From UBA3792 sp045576895 (lineage in GTDB: Bacteria > Bacillota > Clostridia > Christensenellales > CAG-138), in the NCBI GenBank assembly GCA_045576895.1, contig JAZNHI010000121.1:1-9085 (forward strand): DNA of 9,085 bases, written 5' to 3'. Below the pieces are notes generated by a model that saw only the letters and a list, made by a program, of their open reading frames with translations, did not search any database and was not told where the DNA came from. Shown one piece after another: positions 1 through 6,521 of this stretch (the first letter of the stretch is position 1; each line of letters begins with the position of its first letter). A program made the translations under genes and the position numbers.

Positions 1-8
1 AAACCGAA

Positions 9-1163
9 ATGCGCCGTCTGACGCTGCTGCTTCTCTGCGCGCTGCCGCTTTGCGGGTGCATGCAGTCCAAGAATATCGATGAGTACGCGTACGTGCTGAA
101 CGTCGGCGTGGAGCGCGGCACAACGATGCCGTACCTTGTGACGCTGCTTGTCTCCGCGCCGGGCGGCTCGGAGGAGACAAAGGTGGAGAACACGGTGATC
201 TCCGCGGAGGCGCGGTCGTTCTCCGAGGCGTATGAAACGCTGAATGCCGCCTATCCGAGCAGGCTCAGCTTTTCGCGCGCGTCGCTGCTCGTGATCGGCG
301 AGGACCTTGCGCGAACCGGGGAACAGACGGCGTTTCTGGATTTCGCGTTCGGGAAAGCGGATCTGTGGCCGAACCTGCGCGTGATGATCGCAAAGGATCC
401 GATCCGCGAGGTGTTCGAAGGGTGGCTTTCGGACAGCGATCCGTCGCTCCGCAAGATCAAGACGGCGGCGGGGGACCTGAGGCGCGCGTCCGGCACGGCG
501 GCGGACACCGGCTACGGCACGTATCTCGAAGCGCTCGGGGACAAGCGGTTCGATGCGATGCTCGCCTATGCGGGCGTCAACGAATACGGTGTCGGGGAGG
601 ACCTTGTCGGCGGCGAAGCGTACCCGAAGGTCGGCGGCTCGCTGCTCACCGAAAGCCTCATCAAAACCTCGATCGCGGGCAGCGCCGTGTTCGACGGCGA
701 CCGCATGGTCGGGGTCCTGGACGGCAGGCACACGATGGAAACGCTGATGGTGACCGGCCTGTTCCGAAGGGGCGAGATGCGGTTCGTGCTGCCCGACGGA
801 CAGGAGATCGGCGTTGTGTTCAGCCGCGTACGCGCGCCGAAGCTGCACGGCGAAAAACGGAAAGCGAAGGCAGAGATCTTTCTGGAAGCGGACCTTCTGG
901 AACCCGAGCGGCTTTCCGTGGAAAGCAACGCGCTGAAATCATTTCTGGAGGAACAGCTTTCCAGGGAGCTTTCGGCGGTCTTTTCCGCGCTGCAGCGCAG
1001 CAACAGCGACGCGATGGGCTTCGGCAGACTGCAGGCGAAGCGGTTCCGTTCGGCAGCGGACTGGGAGGCATATGACTGGAAGGCGGATTACCGCACGCTC
1101 ACGGTCACGTTTTCGGTGACCGTGATGCTTTCGCACAGCGCGCACAATCCGGAAACGGAGTAA
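9..1163 (+). CDS. Ger(x)C family spore germination lipoprotein (germinant receptor C subunit)
   Basis: Predicted C subunit of a GerA-type germinant receptor, a lipoprotein on the outer face of the spore inner membrane that works with an A and a B membrane subunit. The 384-residue length is normal for the family. Residues 1-17 form a lipoprotein signal: two arginines, a leucine-rich stretch, then a lipobox Leu-Cys-Gly-Cys with the lipidated cysteine at 17. It is followed by the family's typical early segment (roughly NIDEYAYVLNVGVERG), which resembles the 'I-[DE]-x-x-A-[FY]-V-L-x-[IV]-G-[IV]' start of mature GerC proteins. The C-terminal part (about 210-375) carries the amphipathic helices and 'AKRFRSAADWEAYDWKADY' region usual for Ger(x)C. 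The start is the ATG at 9; only 8 bases precede it, so its ribosome site and the expected A/B subunit genes lie outside. A small membrane protein gene follows after 4 bases. Family assignment is firm; the germinant recognised cannot be told. Confidence 0.92.
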   Translation: MRRLTLLLLCALPLCGCMQSKNIDEYAYVLNVGVERGTTMPYLVTLLVSAPGGSEETKVENTVISAEARSFSEAYETLNAAYPSRLSFSRASLLVIGEDLARTGEQTAFLDFAFGKADLWPNLRVMIAKDPIREVFEGWLSDSDPSLRKIKTAAGDLRRASGTAADTGYGTYLEALGDKRFDAMLAYAGVNEYGVGEDLVGGEAYPKVGGSLLTESLIKTSIAGSAVFDGDRMVGVLDGRHTMETLMVTGLFRRGEMRFVLPDGQEIGVVFSRVRAPKLHGEKRKAKAEIFLEADLLEPERLSVESNALKSFLEEQLSRELSAVFSALQRSNSDAMGFGRLQAKRFRSAADWEAYDWKADYRTLTVTFSVTVMLSHSAHNPETE

Positions 1164-1167
1164 AGCG

Positions 1168-1338
1168 ATGATCCTGTATCTATGTCTGCAGCTCGTTCCG
1201 CTGGCGTACGGGGCGCTTTATCTCCGGCACAGCATCCGGCGAAGGAGGAGGGGACAGGCGGCCGCGATCGGCGTCCTGCTGTTGCTGACGCTCTCCGCCG
1301 CCGCGCTGCTCCTATGGGAATTTCTTTCGCTGCCGTAA
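1168..1338 (+). CDS. small two-helix membrane protein (56 aa), downstream of the germination gene
   Basis: A short reading frame of 56 codons starting ATG 4 bases after the germination gene's stop, with GGAG at 1157-1160 giving a 7-base spacing. The translation begins MILYLCLQLVPLAYGALYL, a hydrophobic helix (about 1-19). A strongly basic loop follows with a run of arginines (RHSIRRRRRG, about 20-29), then a second helix (about 31-53: AAIGVLLLLTLSAAALLL) and the C-terminal EFLSLP. This predicts a helical hairpin with a cytoplasmic basic turn. I do not recognise the family. The close spacing, good ribosome site and position before a terminator argue that it is a real last gene of the germination operon. 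It could serve as an accessory or stability subunit of the receptor, but that is inference from position only. Confidence 0.62.
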   Translation: MILYLCLQLVPLAYGALYLRHSIRRRRRGQAAAIGVLLLLTLSAAALLLWEFLSLP

Positions 1339-1343
1339 ACGAA

Positions 1344-1369
1344 AAACGCCGTCCCGCGGGACGGCGTTT
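1344..1369. terminator. bidirectional palindromic terminator between germination operon and gntR
   Basis: A perfect inverted repeat with 13-base arms (1344-1356 and 1357-1369, core GCCGTCCCG/CGGGACGGC). It sits 5 bases after the stop of the 56-codon gene and 12 bases after the gntR stop on the other strand. Read on the minus strand the stem runs into GTTTTTCGTTT, a fair U-tract, so it should stop gntR transcription well. On the plus strand the tail is only GTTTCTG, so termination of the germination operon may be weaker. Confidence 0.85.
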
Positions 1370-1381
1370 CTGTCGGATCGG

Positions 1382-2050
1382 TTACTGGACGCTTTCGGGG
1401 ATCAGGGATGCGGCGTCCATGATGTGTGCATAGAGGAGTTCCACCGCTTCGGCGACGTTGCCCGCTTTGCAGGCGGCAAGGATCCGCTCGTGCTCGACGA
1501 CGGAGATCTCGCGCTCCGCGGCGTCGCCGTAGAAGCCTGCGCGCAGATACCGGTCGATGTTCGCGTGGATGATCTCCATCAGCATATCCGCAACGGGGTT
1601 GTTCGCCTTGGCGGTCAGGACCTCGTGGAAGCGGATGTTCAGGTTTTCGGACGCGATCATGTCGCTGACCTTGCGCTGTTCATCCAGGATCGCGTCGAGC
1701 GCGACAAAGTCTTCCTCCGTCATGCGCGGAACGGCAACCTTGAGCATCGCAACGGAGATCGCCGCGCGTACCTGCATGGTGTTGATGAGCATTTCGCGGG
1801 AAAGCTCGGTGACCGTTGCGCCGCGGTTCGCGTGGATCGTGACCAGATGCTGCGCTTCCAACTGGCGCAGCGCCTCGCGGACCGGAATGTGGCTGACGTT
1901 CAGCGCGGCAGAGATCTCGTCCTGCTTCAGCTGCATACCGCCGGGAAGCGCGCCGTTCACGATGCCTGCACGAAGAACGCGATAGACCCATTCCTGCGTT
2001 CCGAATCCTTCACGATTTTCAACATTGGCTGCAAGTGCCTTGTAATCCAT
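1382..2050 (-). CDS. GntR family transcriptional regulator, FCD (FadR) subfamily
   Basis: DNA-binding regulator of 222 residues, the usual length for FadR/FCD GntR proteins. The N-terminal winged helix-turn-helix spans about 18-80. It includes the recognition stretch LNVSHIPVREALRQLEAQ (about 50-67), very like the family consensus 'S-x-x-P-V-R-E-A-L-x-x-L-E', and the wing around HANRGATV. The C-terminal all-helical FCD domain (about 86-210) keeps the metal/ligand-site pattern: Asn138 and His142 (N-x3-H), His187 in the VEHERIL segment and His209 in YAHI. FCD members usually respond to a small carboxylate such as a sugar acid, lactate or amino-acid derivative; the ligand here cannot be told. 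The ATG at 2048-2050 has GGAGAG 9 bases upstream and lies behind a good promoter. The neighbours are a class A PBP and a germination operon rather than a catabolic pathway, so its targets are probably elsewhere or it is autoregulatory. Confidence 0.93.
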   Translation of the reverse strand: MDYKALAANVENREGFGTQEWVYRVLRAGIVNGALPGGMQLKQDEISAALNVSHIPVREALRQLEAQHLVTIHANRGATVTELSREMLINTMQVRAAISVAMLKVAVPRMTEEDFVALDAILDEQRKVSDMIASENLNIRFHEVLTAKANNPVADMLMEIIHANIDRYLRAGFYGDAAEREISVVEHERILAACKAGNVAEAVELLYAHIMDAASLIPESVQ

Positions 2051-2067
2051 ATTTTCTCACTCTCCAT

Positions 2068-2094
2068 ATAAGAATTGCGGCAATAGATTCTTAT
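2068..2094. promoter_or_regulatory. inverted repeat in the gntR leader, candidate autoregulatory operator
   Basis: ATAAGAAT (2068-2075) and ATTCTTAT (2087-2094) form perfect 8-base arms around an 11-base spacer. The repeat lies between the gntR -10 box (2106-2111) and its ribosome site (2060-2065), where a bound dimer would block transcription start or elongation. GntR regulators are commonly autoregulated through palindromic sites near their own promoter. The spacer is longer than in classic FadR-type sites, so assignment to this regulator is inference. A leader RNA hairpin is the alternative. Confidence 0.4.
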
Positions 2095-2105
2095 TACCCT
2101 CATAT

Positions 2106-2134
2106 AATATACTATAAATTCGTCCGTTCGTCAA
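2106..2134 (-). promoter_or_regulatory. sigma-A-type promoter for gntR
   Basis: On the minus strand TTGACG (2129-2134) is followed after exactly 17 bases by TATATT (2106-2111). These match the -35 and -10 consensus at 5 of 6 and 4-5 of 6 positions at ideal spacing, in the only AT-rich stretch between the PBP gene and gntR. Transcription would start near 2099, giving a leader of about 49 bases that contains the inverted repeat at 2068-2094. Confidence 0.75.
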
Positions 2135-2159
2135 CCATTGTTTGGAGAAATATTCAATT

Positions 2160-4505
2160 TTACGGAGAAAAAGGGCTTGCGCGCCATACGGAGATCCGGC
2201 GCTTTGCGCTCGGACGGCCGCAGAGCGGTGCACCGTCGGACAGCAGCGAGGGATGCACGGGCACGACATAATACGCGTACGCGCCGTTCAGCCGGTCGAC
2301 CGGGTCCGTGTACCGGACGGGATAGACCGGCGCCTCAAAGGTCGCGACGAGAACGGAAAAGCCCTCGGCGTCCTCGCGGTAGAGACGGTAGTTCATATAG
2401 CGCGAGGGCGGGGTAAAGGCGATCTCGGCGGTGTCGTCGGACAGCGTGACCGAGAGATCGACGGGCGGCTCCGGAAGCTGCCAGTAATCGGAGACGGATC
2501 GCGGTTCCGTGCCGCGCACAAAGTATTCCGATACGGTCTCCGATGCGGGCGTCAGTCCCGTCGTGAGCACGGCAAGATGCTCGCTTCGGAGCGTCACGCG
2601 GTCGAGCGGCACTAAAATGACGCTGTCCGGAACGGAGAAATCCGGCGCGCCGCCGTTAGGGTACAGCGCGGAAAAGATCTCGGACAGCAGCATGGCGGGG
2701 TAGGTACCGCCGCCGCAGTCCTTCGGCAGGCAGCGCCCGTTTTCCGCGTCGTCGAAGCCCATCCACACGACGGCGGCATAGTCCGGATTGTAGCACGCGA
2801 GCCAGATATCGCGGTTGCCGGTCTCGTCGCCGACCGTGCCGGTCTTTGCGGCAAGCGGGATCGGCAGCGCGGAAAGCAGGTTTGCCGTGCCGGTCTGCGC
2901 CACGCTTTCGAGAAGCGAGGTCAGAATGAATGCGCTGCCTTCGGACATGACGCGCGTGCCGTCCGGTTCGTGCCGGTAGAGCTCCGTGCCCGCGCGGTCG
3001 GTGATGCGCGTGACGACGTACGGGGAGCGGTAGATCCCGCCGGAGGCGAGCGCGGCGTACGCGCCGCACAGCCGGTATGGGGAAACGCCGTAGGTGAACC
3101 CGCCGAGCGCAAGCGTCAGGGAATCGTCGCGCACGTCGAACGGAATCCCGAACCGCGCGGCGAACGCCTTGCAGCGCGAAACGCCGAGATCGCGGAAGAG
3201 CGAAACGGCGGGGAGGTTCAAAGACCGCGTGACCGCCTCGCGCATGGTGATCCATCCCGCATAGCGTCCGTTCGCGTTTCGCGGCGTGTAATCGCCGAAT
3301 ACGGTCGCGTCGTCGAGCAGCATGGACGCCGCGGTGTAGCCGGCTTCGAGCGCAGGCGCATAGACGAGGATCGGCTTGATTGCGCTGCCCGGCTGACGGC
3401 GGATGCGCGTGGCACGGTTGAACCCGAGCGCGGCGTCGTTGTTTCGTCCGCCCATGATCGCGGAAACGCCGCCGGTCTTTGCGTCGATCAGCACGAACGC
3501 GCCTTCGCAGGATTCGTCTCCGTACGTCGGAAAGTACGCGTCGTTGCGGAACGCGTTTGCCGCGATCCGCTGCGCGTCGGGGTCCATCGCGGTCTCGACC
3601 GTATACCCGCCGGTCAGCAGCGTATCGAGATCGCAGCCGAGGATGTCCGCGGCTTCGGTCATCGCAAGGTCGATATAGGAATCGTGCCGCTGCTTATCGG
3701 TGTCGGCAATCAGCACAAGCGGCTCCGTCTTGGCGCGCGCCGCCTCCTCCGCGCCGATCATGCCGTATTCGACCATCTGGTCCAGAATGACGCCGCGCCG
3801 TCCGACGGACGCCTCGGGCCTCAGATGCGGCGCATAGGTCGCCGGGGATTTCAGAACGCCCGCGAGCAGCGCGCTCTGCGCAAGGGTCAGCTCGGAGGCG
3901 TGCACGCCGAAATAGCCCTCCGCCGCGGCTTCAATGCCGTAATACCCGCCGCCGAAGTAGACGCGGTTCAGATAGCAGGTTAAAATCTCGTCCTTGCTGA
4001 GAAGCTGTTCGAGCCGGTAGGAGAGGATCGCTTCATCGACCTTGCGGTCGAGCGTCTTTTCGGCGGACAGGTGCGTCAGCTTGATGAGCTGCTGCGTGAC
4101 GGTGCTCGCGCCTTCCACGTACGAGCCCGCCTTGAGATCGTGCAGCGCCGCGCCCGCGATGCGGATGAGGTCAAAGCCCGGATGCGAATAGAACCGCGCG
4201 TCCTCCGCGGCAAGGAAGGCGTTGCGCACGTGCGCCGGAAGCGTGTCGGCGCTGACGGACACGCGGTTTTCGTGCAGATAGAGCCGGGAGACGATCGCGC
4301 CGTTTTTGTCCGCGATCAGCAGCGTTTCCTCGGACGTGTAGATCTTTTCGAGGTCCAGCAGATACCACGCGTCCTGCGAAAAGATCCAGACCGCGCAGGC
4401 AAGCAGCGGGGCGAAGATCAGAATCAAAAGCGCGCGAAAAAAACGCCGACGGCGGCGTCGGCGATAGAGACTTTTATAGGTTCGGATGGCTTGTTGCTCG
4501 CACAT
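2160..4505 (-). CDS. class A penicillin-binding protein (bifunctional transglycosylase/transpeptidase)
   Basis: Bifunctional peptidoglycan synthase, anchored in the membrane with its catalytic domains outside; it polymerises lipid II and cross-links stem peptides. Numbering is from the ATG (781 residues). A short cytoplasmic tail carries seven arginines (15-21), then one membrane helix (about 24-41). The GT51 glycosyltransferase domain (about 65-250) has the EDARFYSHPG motif with catalytic Glu101, GASTVTQQL (132-140), RKVDEAILSYRLE (154-166) and the KDEILTCYLNRVYFGG region with its YGIEAAAEGYFG end. The transpeptidase domain (about 330-610) has nucleophile Ser374 in PGSAIKP (SxxK 374-377), SLN (428-430) and KTG (554-556). 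A C-terminal beta-rich segment (about 680-770) resembles a fibronectin type III domain. It is the last of four co-directional genes, 28 bases after the membrane protein gene. The ATG lacks a clear ribosome site; an in-frame GTG at 4571 would overlap the upstream gene and add 22 uncharacteristic residues, so I prefer the ATG. All catalytic motifs are intact. Confidence 0.93.
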   Translation of the reverse strand: MCEQQAIRTYKSLYRRRRRRRFFRALLILIFAPLLACAVWIFSQDAWYLLDLEKIYTSEETLLIADKNGAIVSRLYLHENRVSVSADTLPAHVRNAFLAAEDARFYSHPGFDLIRIAGAALHDLKAGSYVEGASTVTQQLIKLTHLSAEKTLDRKVDEAILSYRLEQLLSKDEILTCYLNRVYFGGGYYGIEAAAEGYFGVHASELTLAQSALLAGVLKSPATYAPHLRPEASVGRRGVILDQMVEYGMIGAEEAARAKTEPLVLIADTDKQRHDSYIDLAMTEAADILGCDLDTLLTGGYTVETAMDPDAQRIAANAFRNDAYFPTYGDESCEGAFVLIDAKTGGVSAIMGGRNNDAALGFNRATRIRRQPGSAIKPILVYAPALEAGYTAASMLLDDATVFGDYTPRNANGRYAGWITMREAVTRSLNLPAVSLFRDLGVSRCKAFAARFGIPFDVRDDSLTLALGGFTYGVSPYRLCGAYAALASGGIYRSPYVVTRITDRAGTELYRHEPDGTRVMSEGSAFILTSLLESVAQTGTANLLSALPIPLAAKTGTVGDETGNRDIWLACYNPDYAAVVWMGFDDAENGRCLPKDCGGGTYPAMLLSEIFSALYPNGGAPDFSVPDSVILVPLDRVTLRSEHLAVLTTGLTPASETVSEYFVRGTEPRSVSDYWQLPEPPVDLSVTLSDDTAEIAFTPPSRYMNYRLYREDAEGFSVLVATFEAPVYPVRYTDPVDRLNGAYAYYVVPVHPSLLSDGAPLCGRPSAKRRISVWRASPFSP
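4437..4463 (-). terminator. intrinsic-terminator-shaped hairpin inside the 5' end of the PBP coding region
   Basis: Read on the minus strand, an 8-bp perfect GC-rich stem (CGCCGACG / CGTCGGCG, loop CCGC, 4463-4444) is followed at once by seven T residues (4443-4437). The stem-loop is encoded by the seven consecutive arginine codons 15-21 and the T-run by the end of codon 21 plus two phenylalanine codons. It lies 71 bases after the stop of the upstream membrane protein gene, so it may attenuate transcription entering the PBP gene. Poly-arginine CGN codons pair easily by nature and only two third-base matches were needed, so a chance origin is possible. Confidence 0.45.
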
Positions 4506-4533
4506 ACGGACAGTATGCGGAAAACGGCGGTTT

Positions 4534-5064
4534 CTATGCGCGCGGAAGCAGGAAGCGACGCAAACGCGCACGGTACCATTTCAGGAAAAGCTGATAAAAC
4601 ACGTCGAGCAAAAACAGAAACAGCAGAAGCCCGAGCCCGATGAGCGCGGTGACGAGCGGTGAAAACAGCGTCAGCGCGTTCACGCCGAACAGCGAAAGTC
4701 CGAACAGCACGAGCGCGGTCCACAGAAGAACGATCCCGACCGCAAGCAGCGTCGCGTGGGTCTGCTTTTTGAGGTTTGAAAGCGCGTGCCGCAGCGGCAC
4801 ATACGGCGCAAGCACGCACACGTAGGCAAGCCAGATGTAGTGCGGAAACGGCAGCGCAAGCACGAACGCGGCGATCGCCGCTACGCAGAGGAGCAGATAG
4901 CCCCAAAGCCGTTCCTCGCACAGCGGCAGCATGCAGAGCGCGATCGGGAACAGAAACAGCAGACCGAAAAAGCCCGTCGCTTCCGCCGCGCAAAGCAGCA
5001 GCAGCGCAAGGAGCGCGCACATCGGCACAAGCCGTTTCGGGGATGGTTCGCGTGCAAACGTCAT
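4534..5064 (-). CDS. uncharacterised six-helix integral membrane protein
   Basis: A 176-residue very hydrophobic protein that I do not recognise. After a short basic N-terminus (MTFAREPSPKR) there are about six membrane helices: 13-34, 35-49, 53-74, 77-95, 104-127 and 133-164. A basic cytoplasmic tail ends in KWYRARLRRFLLPRA. The only clearly polar loop is about 95-104 (SNLKKQTHAT). The chosen ATG at 5062-5064 lies 2 bases after the stop of the SLOG gene; a much longer upstream extension of the frame would overlap that gene and has no protein-like character. The ribosome site is poor (GGAT about 8 bases upstream), suggesting translational coupling. Its position between a YpsA-like gene and a class A PBP points to an envelope role, by context only. 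No transporter, enzyme or flippase signature is visible. Confidence 0.82.
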   Translation of the reverse strand: MTFAREPSPKRLVPMCALLALLLLCAAEATGFFGLLFLFPIALCMLPLCEERLWGYLLLCVAAIAAFVLALPFPHYIWLAYVCVLAPYVPLRHALSNLKKQTHATLLAVGIVLLWTALVLFGLSLFGVNALTLFSPLVTALIGLGLLLFLFLLDVFYQLFLKWYRARLRRFLLPRA

Positions 5065-5066
5065 AC

Positions 5067-5531
5067 TCAGATCCGAAGGACCGTCAGGCCCTTTTCCTCC
5101 GCCATTTTCAGAGTCTGCGCAGAGCCGCTGGGCTTTCTGCGCACGTAAGCGATGCAGAACTGCGCGTCCTGCACCATGCGCGCGTTGCGCTCGCGCATGC
5201 AGCCGGGATGGTACGATTCCGAAAGCACCAGCGTCTCGTCCGCGCCGTTCAACAGATTCCGGTACCGAAGCATATCCGCGGGGGAGTAGGCGTTCGCCTG
5301 TCCGCGGTGCGGAACGTAGACCGCAAGCGAGATCGCGGGATCGACCTTTTTCCGCGCAAGGATCCATTCGCCTGCAAGCAGGTCAAACCCCTTTGCTCCG
5401 CCGACGACGAACCGGTCGCAGCCCTCCCGGATCGCATCGTCGACCGCCGCCTCCAGCGCGGAAAGCAGCGTTTTGTATGCCGGACTGTCCGCACCGGGCA
5501 GCTCGCGGTGTCCCGTAAAGCAGCAGGTCAT
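5067..5531 (-). CDS. YpsA-like SLOG-superfamily protein (DUF1273-like)
   Basis: A 154-residue soluble Rossmann-like protein of the SLOG superfamily, which binds nucleotides or nucleotide-derived ligands. The N-terminus MTCCFTGHRELPG carries the family's FTGHR signature. GGAKGFDLLAGEW (about 44-56) is the glycine-rich nucleotide-site loop, and AVYVPHRGQANAY (70-82) and the CMRERNARMVQDAQFCIAYV region (about 110-129) match the rest of the DUF1273/YpsA pattern. The ATG has AAAGGAG 7 bases upstream, the best ribosome site of this operon. Its first four bases overlap the stop of the phospholipase-like gene (ATGA, 5528-5531), indicating coupling. In Bacillus and Staphylococcus, YpsA affects cell division and its gene sits near gpsB and the class A PBP region. 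Here a relative again travels with a class A PBP gene. Biochemical activity of the family is not established. Confidence 0.88.
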   Translation of the reverse strand: MTCCFTGHRELPGADSPAYKTLLSALEAAVDDAIREGCDRFVVGGAKGFDLLAGEWILARKKVDPAISLAVYVPHRGQANAYSPADMLRYRNLLNGADETLVLSESYHPGCMRERNARMVQDAQFCIAYVRRKPSGSAQTLKMAEEKGLTVLRI

Positions 5532-6370
5532 GCAAGCGCTCCTTTCTGCATCGTGCGGTGATGCAGCAGTGCGGAAAGCGTCTCGCGGTCGTCAGCGTCG
5601 TATGCACGGATCAGCGAGACCGCAAGCGCAAACGCCTGCTCGAAGAGCATCGGCACGCTTTCGTCGCGCACGCGCTCCGGCTCCCAAGGGGAGACCCAGC
5701 TTTTGCGCGATAGGTTCATGCAGTCCTCCGGATCTTTATGGTCCGGGCCGATCAGAAAGTCGGAAAGGAAGCCGTCCTTTTTGAACGGATGCTCAAGCGC
5801 GCGGAAGAAGCGGTACCGCCTGCCGTTCGGATCGTACAGGAAGGGCGCGAGCCTTCGGAACTTCCGGAGCCCGCGCACATACGCGCCGGAAACGGAGACG
5901 CCGCATAGATCCCGGGACACGCGCGCAAGCAGCGCGTCGATCGGCTTTGCGTCGACACGCGCAAGAAAGATCTCCCGATACGGGATCGCTTCGCGGGTCT
6001 TTTGATACACGATCGAGTCGATCACGCCTTCAAAGCGCGAATGCGCACTGCCGCGATGGTTTGCGTCAACGTACGGATGGACCGTGCTGTCGAGCGCGAT
6101 ATGCGTCAGGAATCCGTACAGATACGGGCGCAGCGCGTCGTCCGCGGCGTCCGCAAGCGCCAAAAAGAGCGTACCGCAATCCAGCCCGTGCAGAACGTTG
6201 CCGTGCTTCTTCTGATGCGGGATGAACGGCGTCGGCGGCAGACGGTCGTAGAAATACCAGTCCGGACCGAGACAGCCCAGCCGGTAGTATTCTCCGAGCG
6301 ATGCGAGCGGTTTTTGGACCGCTTCGGCGACGCGAACGCCGAATGCGATATGCGTACAGATGTTTGGCAT
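5528..6370 (-). CDS. zinc-dependent phospholipase C-like metalloprotein (PF00882-type)
   Basis: A 280-residue protein of the zinc-dependent phospholipase C / S1-P1 nuclease-like fold. The metal-ligand pattern is present in order: His7 in MPNICTH, Asp37 in GCLGPDWY, His52/His56/His61 in the PHQKKHGNVLH region, His90 and Asp94 in FLTHIALDSTVHP with His98 next, and His110 plus Glu114 in SAHSRFEG. The H-x3-D and H-x3-E spacings match those of Bacillus cereus phospholipase C. There is no signal peptide, and the mature-type start MPNICTH stands at the very N-terminus, so this is a cytoplasmic relative of unknown substrate, a form common in Clostridia. The C-terminal part (about 140-270) is helical and less conserved. 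It is first in the four-gene minus-strand set and overlaps the SLOG gene by 4 bases. No ribosome site precedes the ATG, see the promoter entry. Annotation as phospholipase is by family only. Confidence 0.87.
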   Translation of the reverse strand: MPNICTHIAFGVRVAEAVQKPLASLGEYYRLGCLGPDWYFYDRLPPTPFIPHQKKHGNVLHGLDCGTLFLALADAADDALRPYLYGFLTHIALDSTVHPYVDANHRGSAHSRFEGVIDSIVYQKTREAIPYREIFLARVDAKPIDALLARVSRDLCGVSVSGAYVRGLRKFRRLAPFLYDPNGRRYRFFRALEHPFKKDGFLSDFLIGPDHKDPEDCMNLSRKSWVSPWEPERVRDESVPMLFEQAFALAVSLIRAYDADDRETLSALLHHRTMQKGALA

Positions 6371-6376
6371 AGGAAT

Positions 6377-6405
6377 ATGATACCATAATTTCCGGTTTTT
6401 GTATC
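6377..6405 (-). promoter_or_regulatory. possible promoter of the four-gene minus-strand operon, giving a leaderless message
   Basis: On the minus strand TATCAT (6377-6382) is a good -10 box only 6 bases before the ATG at 6370. Seventeen bases upstream lies GATACA (6400-6405), a weak -35 box (3 of 6), itself preceded by an A-rich tract (6417-6435) that could act as an UP element. Transcription would begin at or next to the start codon, which agrees with the absence of any ribosome binding site there. Confidence 0.35.
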
Positions 6406-6439
6406 CGTTTTCCGCTTTCTTTTTTTATCTTTTTGTAAA

Positions 6440-6473
6440 CGAAATGCAAAATCTCTTCCGATTTGCGAAATGC
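6440..6473 (+). repeat. pair of 8-base direct repeats upstream of the amidase-like gene
   Basis: CGAAATGC occurs at 6440-6447 and 6466-6473, 26 bases apart, in the divergent intergenic region. It lies just upstream of a possible -10 box TAAAAT (6478-6483) for the plus-strand gene; no matching -35 box is visible. The pair could be a tandem regulator site or chance. The rest of the intergenic stretch holds the minus-strand promoter and the strong ribosome site AGGAGG at 6507-6512. Confidence 0.25.
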
Positions 6474-6521
6474 GTGATAAAATGTCAGCATAGGAAATGA
6501 CCGCATAGGAGGGGCACGCCC

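Noticed and set aside
365..1075. 236-codon frame inside the germination gene in another frame
   Set aside because: An Arg/Gly-rich shadow typical of GC-rich DNA; the Ger(x)C frame has the lipobox and family features.
1424..2071. 215-codon plus-strand frame opposite gntR
   Set aside because: A shadow of the clearly recognisable regulator; its composition follows from the complementary codons.
2970..3983. 337-codon plus-strand open frame opposite the PBP gene
   Set aside because: An Arg/Val/Glu-rich antisense shadow of a GC-rich gene whose minus-strand reading has all PBP motifs; no ribosome site or recognisable domain.
4506..4571. Extension of the PBP to an in-frame GTG at 4571 (22 more residues)
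   Set aside because: It overlaps the upstream membrane protein gene by 38 bases, has no ribosome site, and the added residues (Cys/His/Arg-rich) are not typical of PBP N-termini.
5065..5367. N-terminal extension of the six-helix membrane protein frame (about 101 residues)
   Set aside because: It lies entirely over the SLOG gene in another frame and is Arg/Gly/Ala-rich without domain character; the ATG at 5064 fits the 2-base gap and hydrophobic start.
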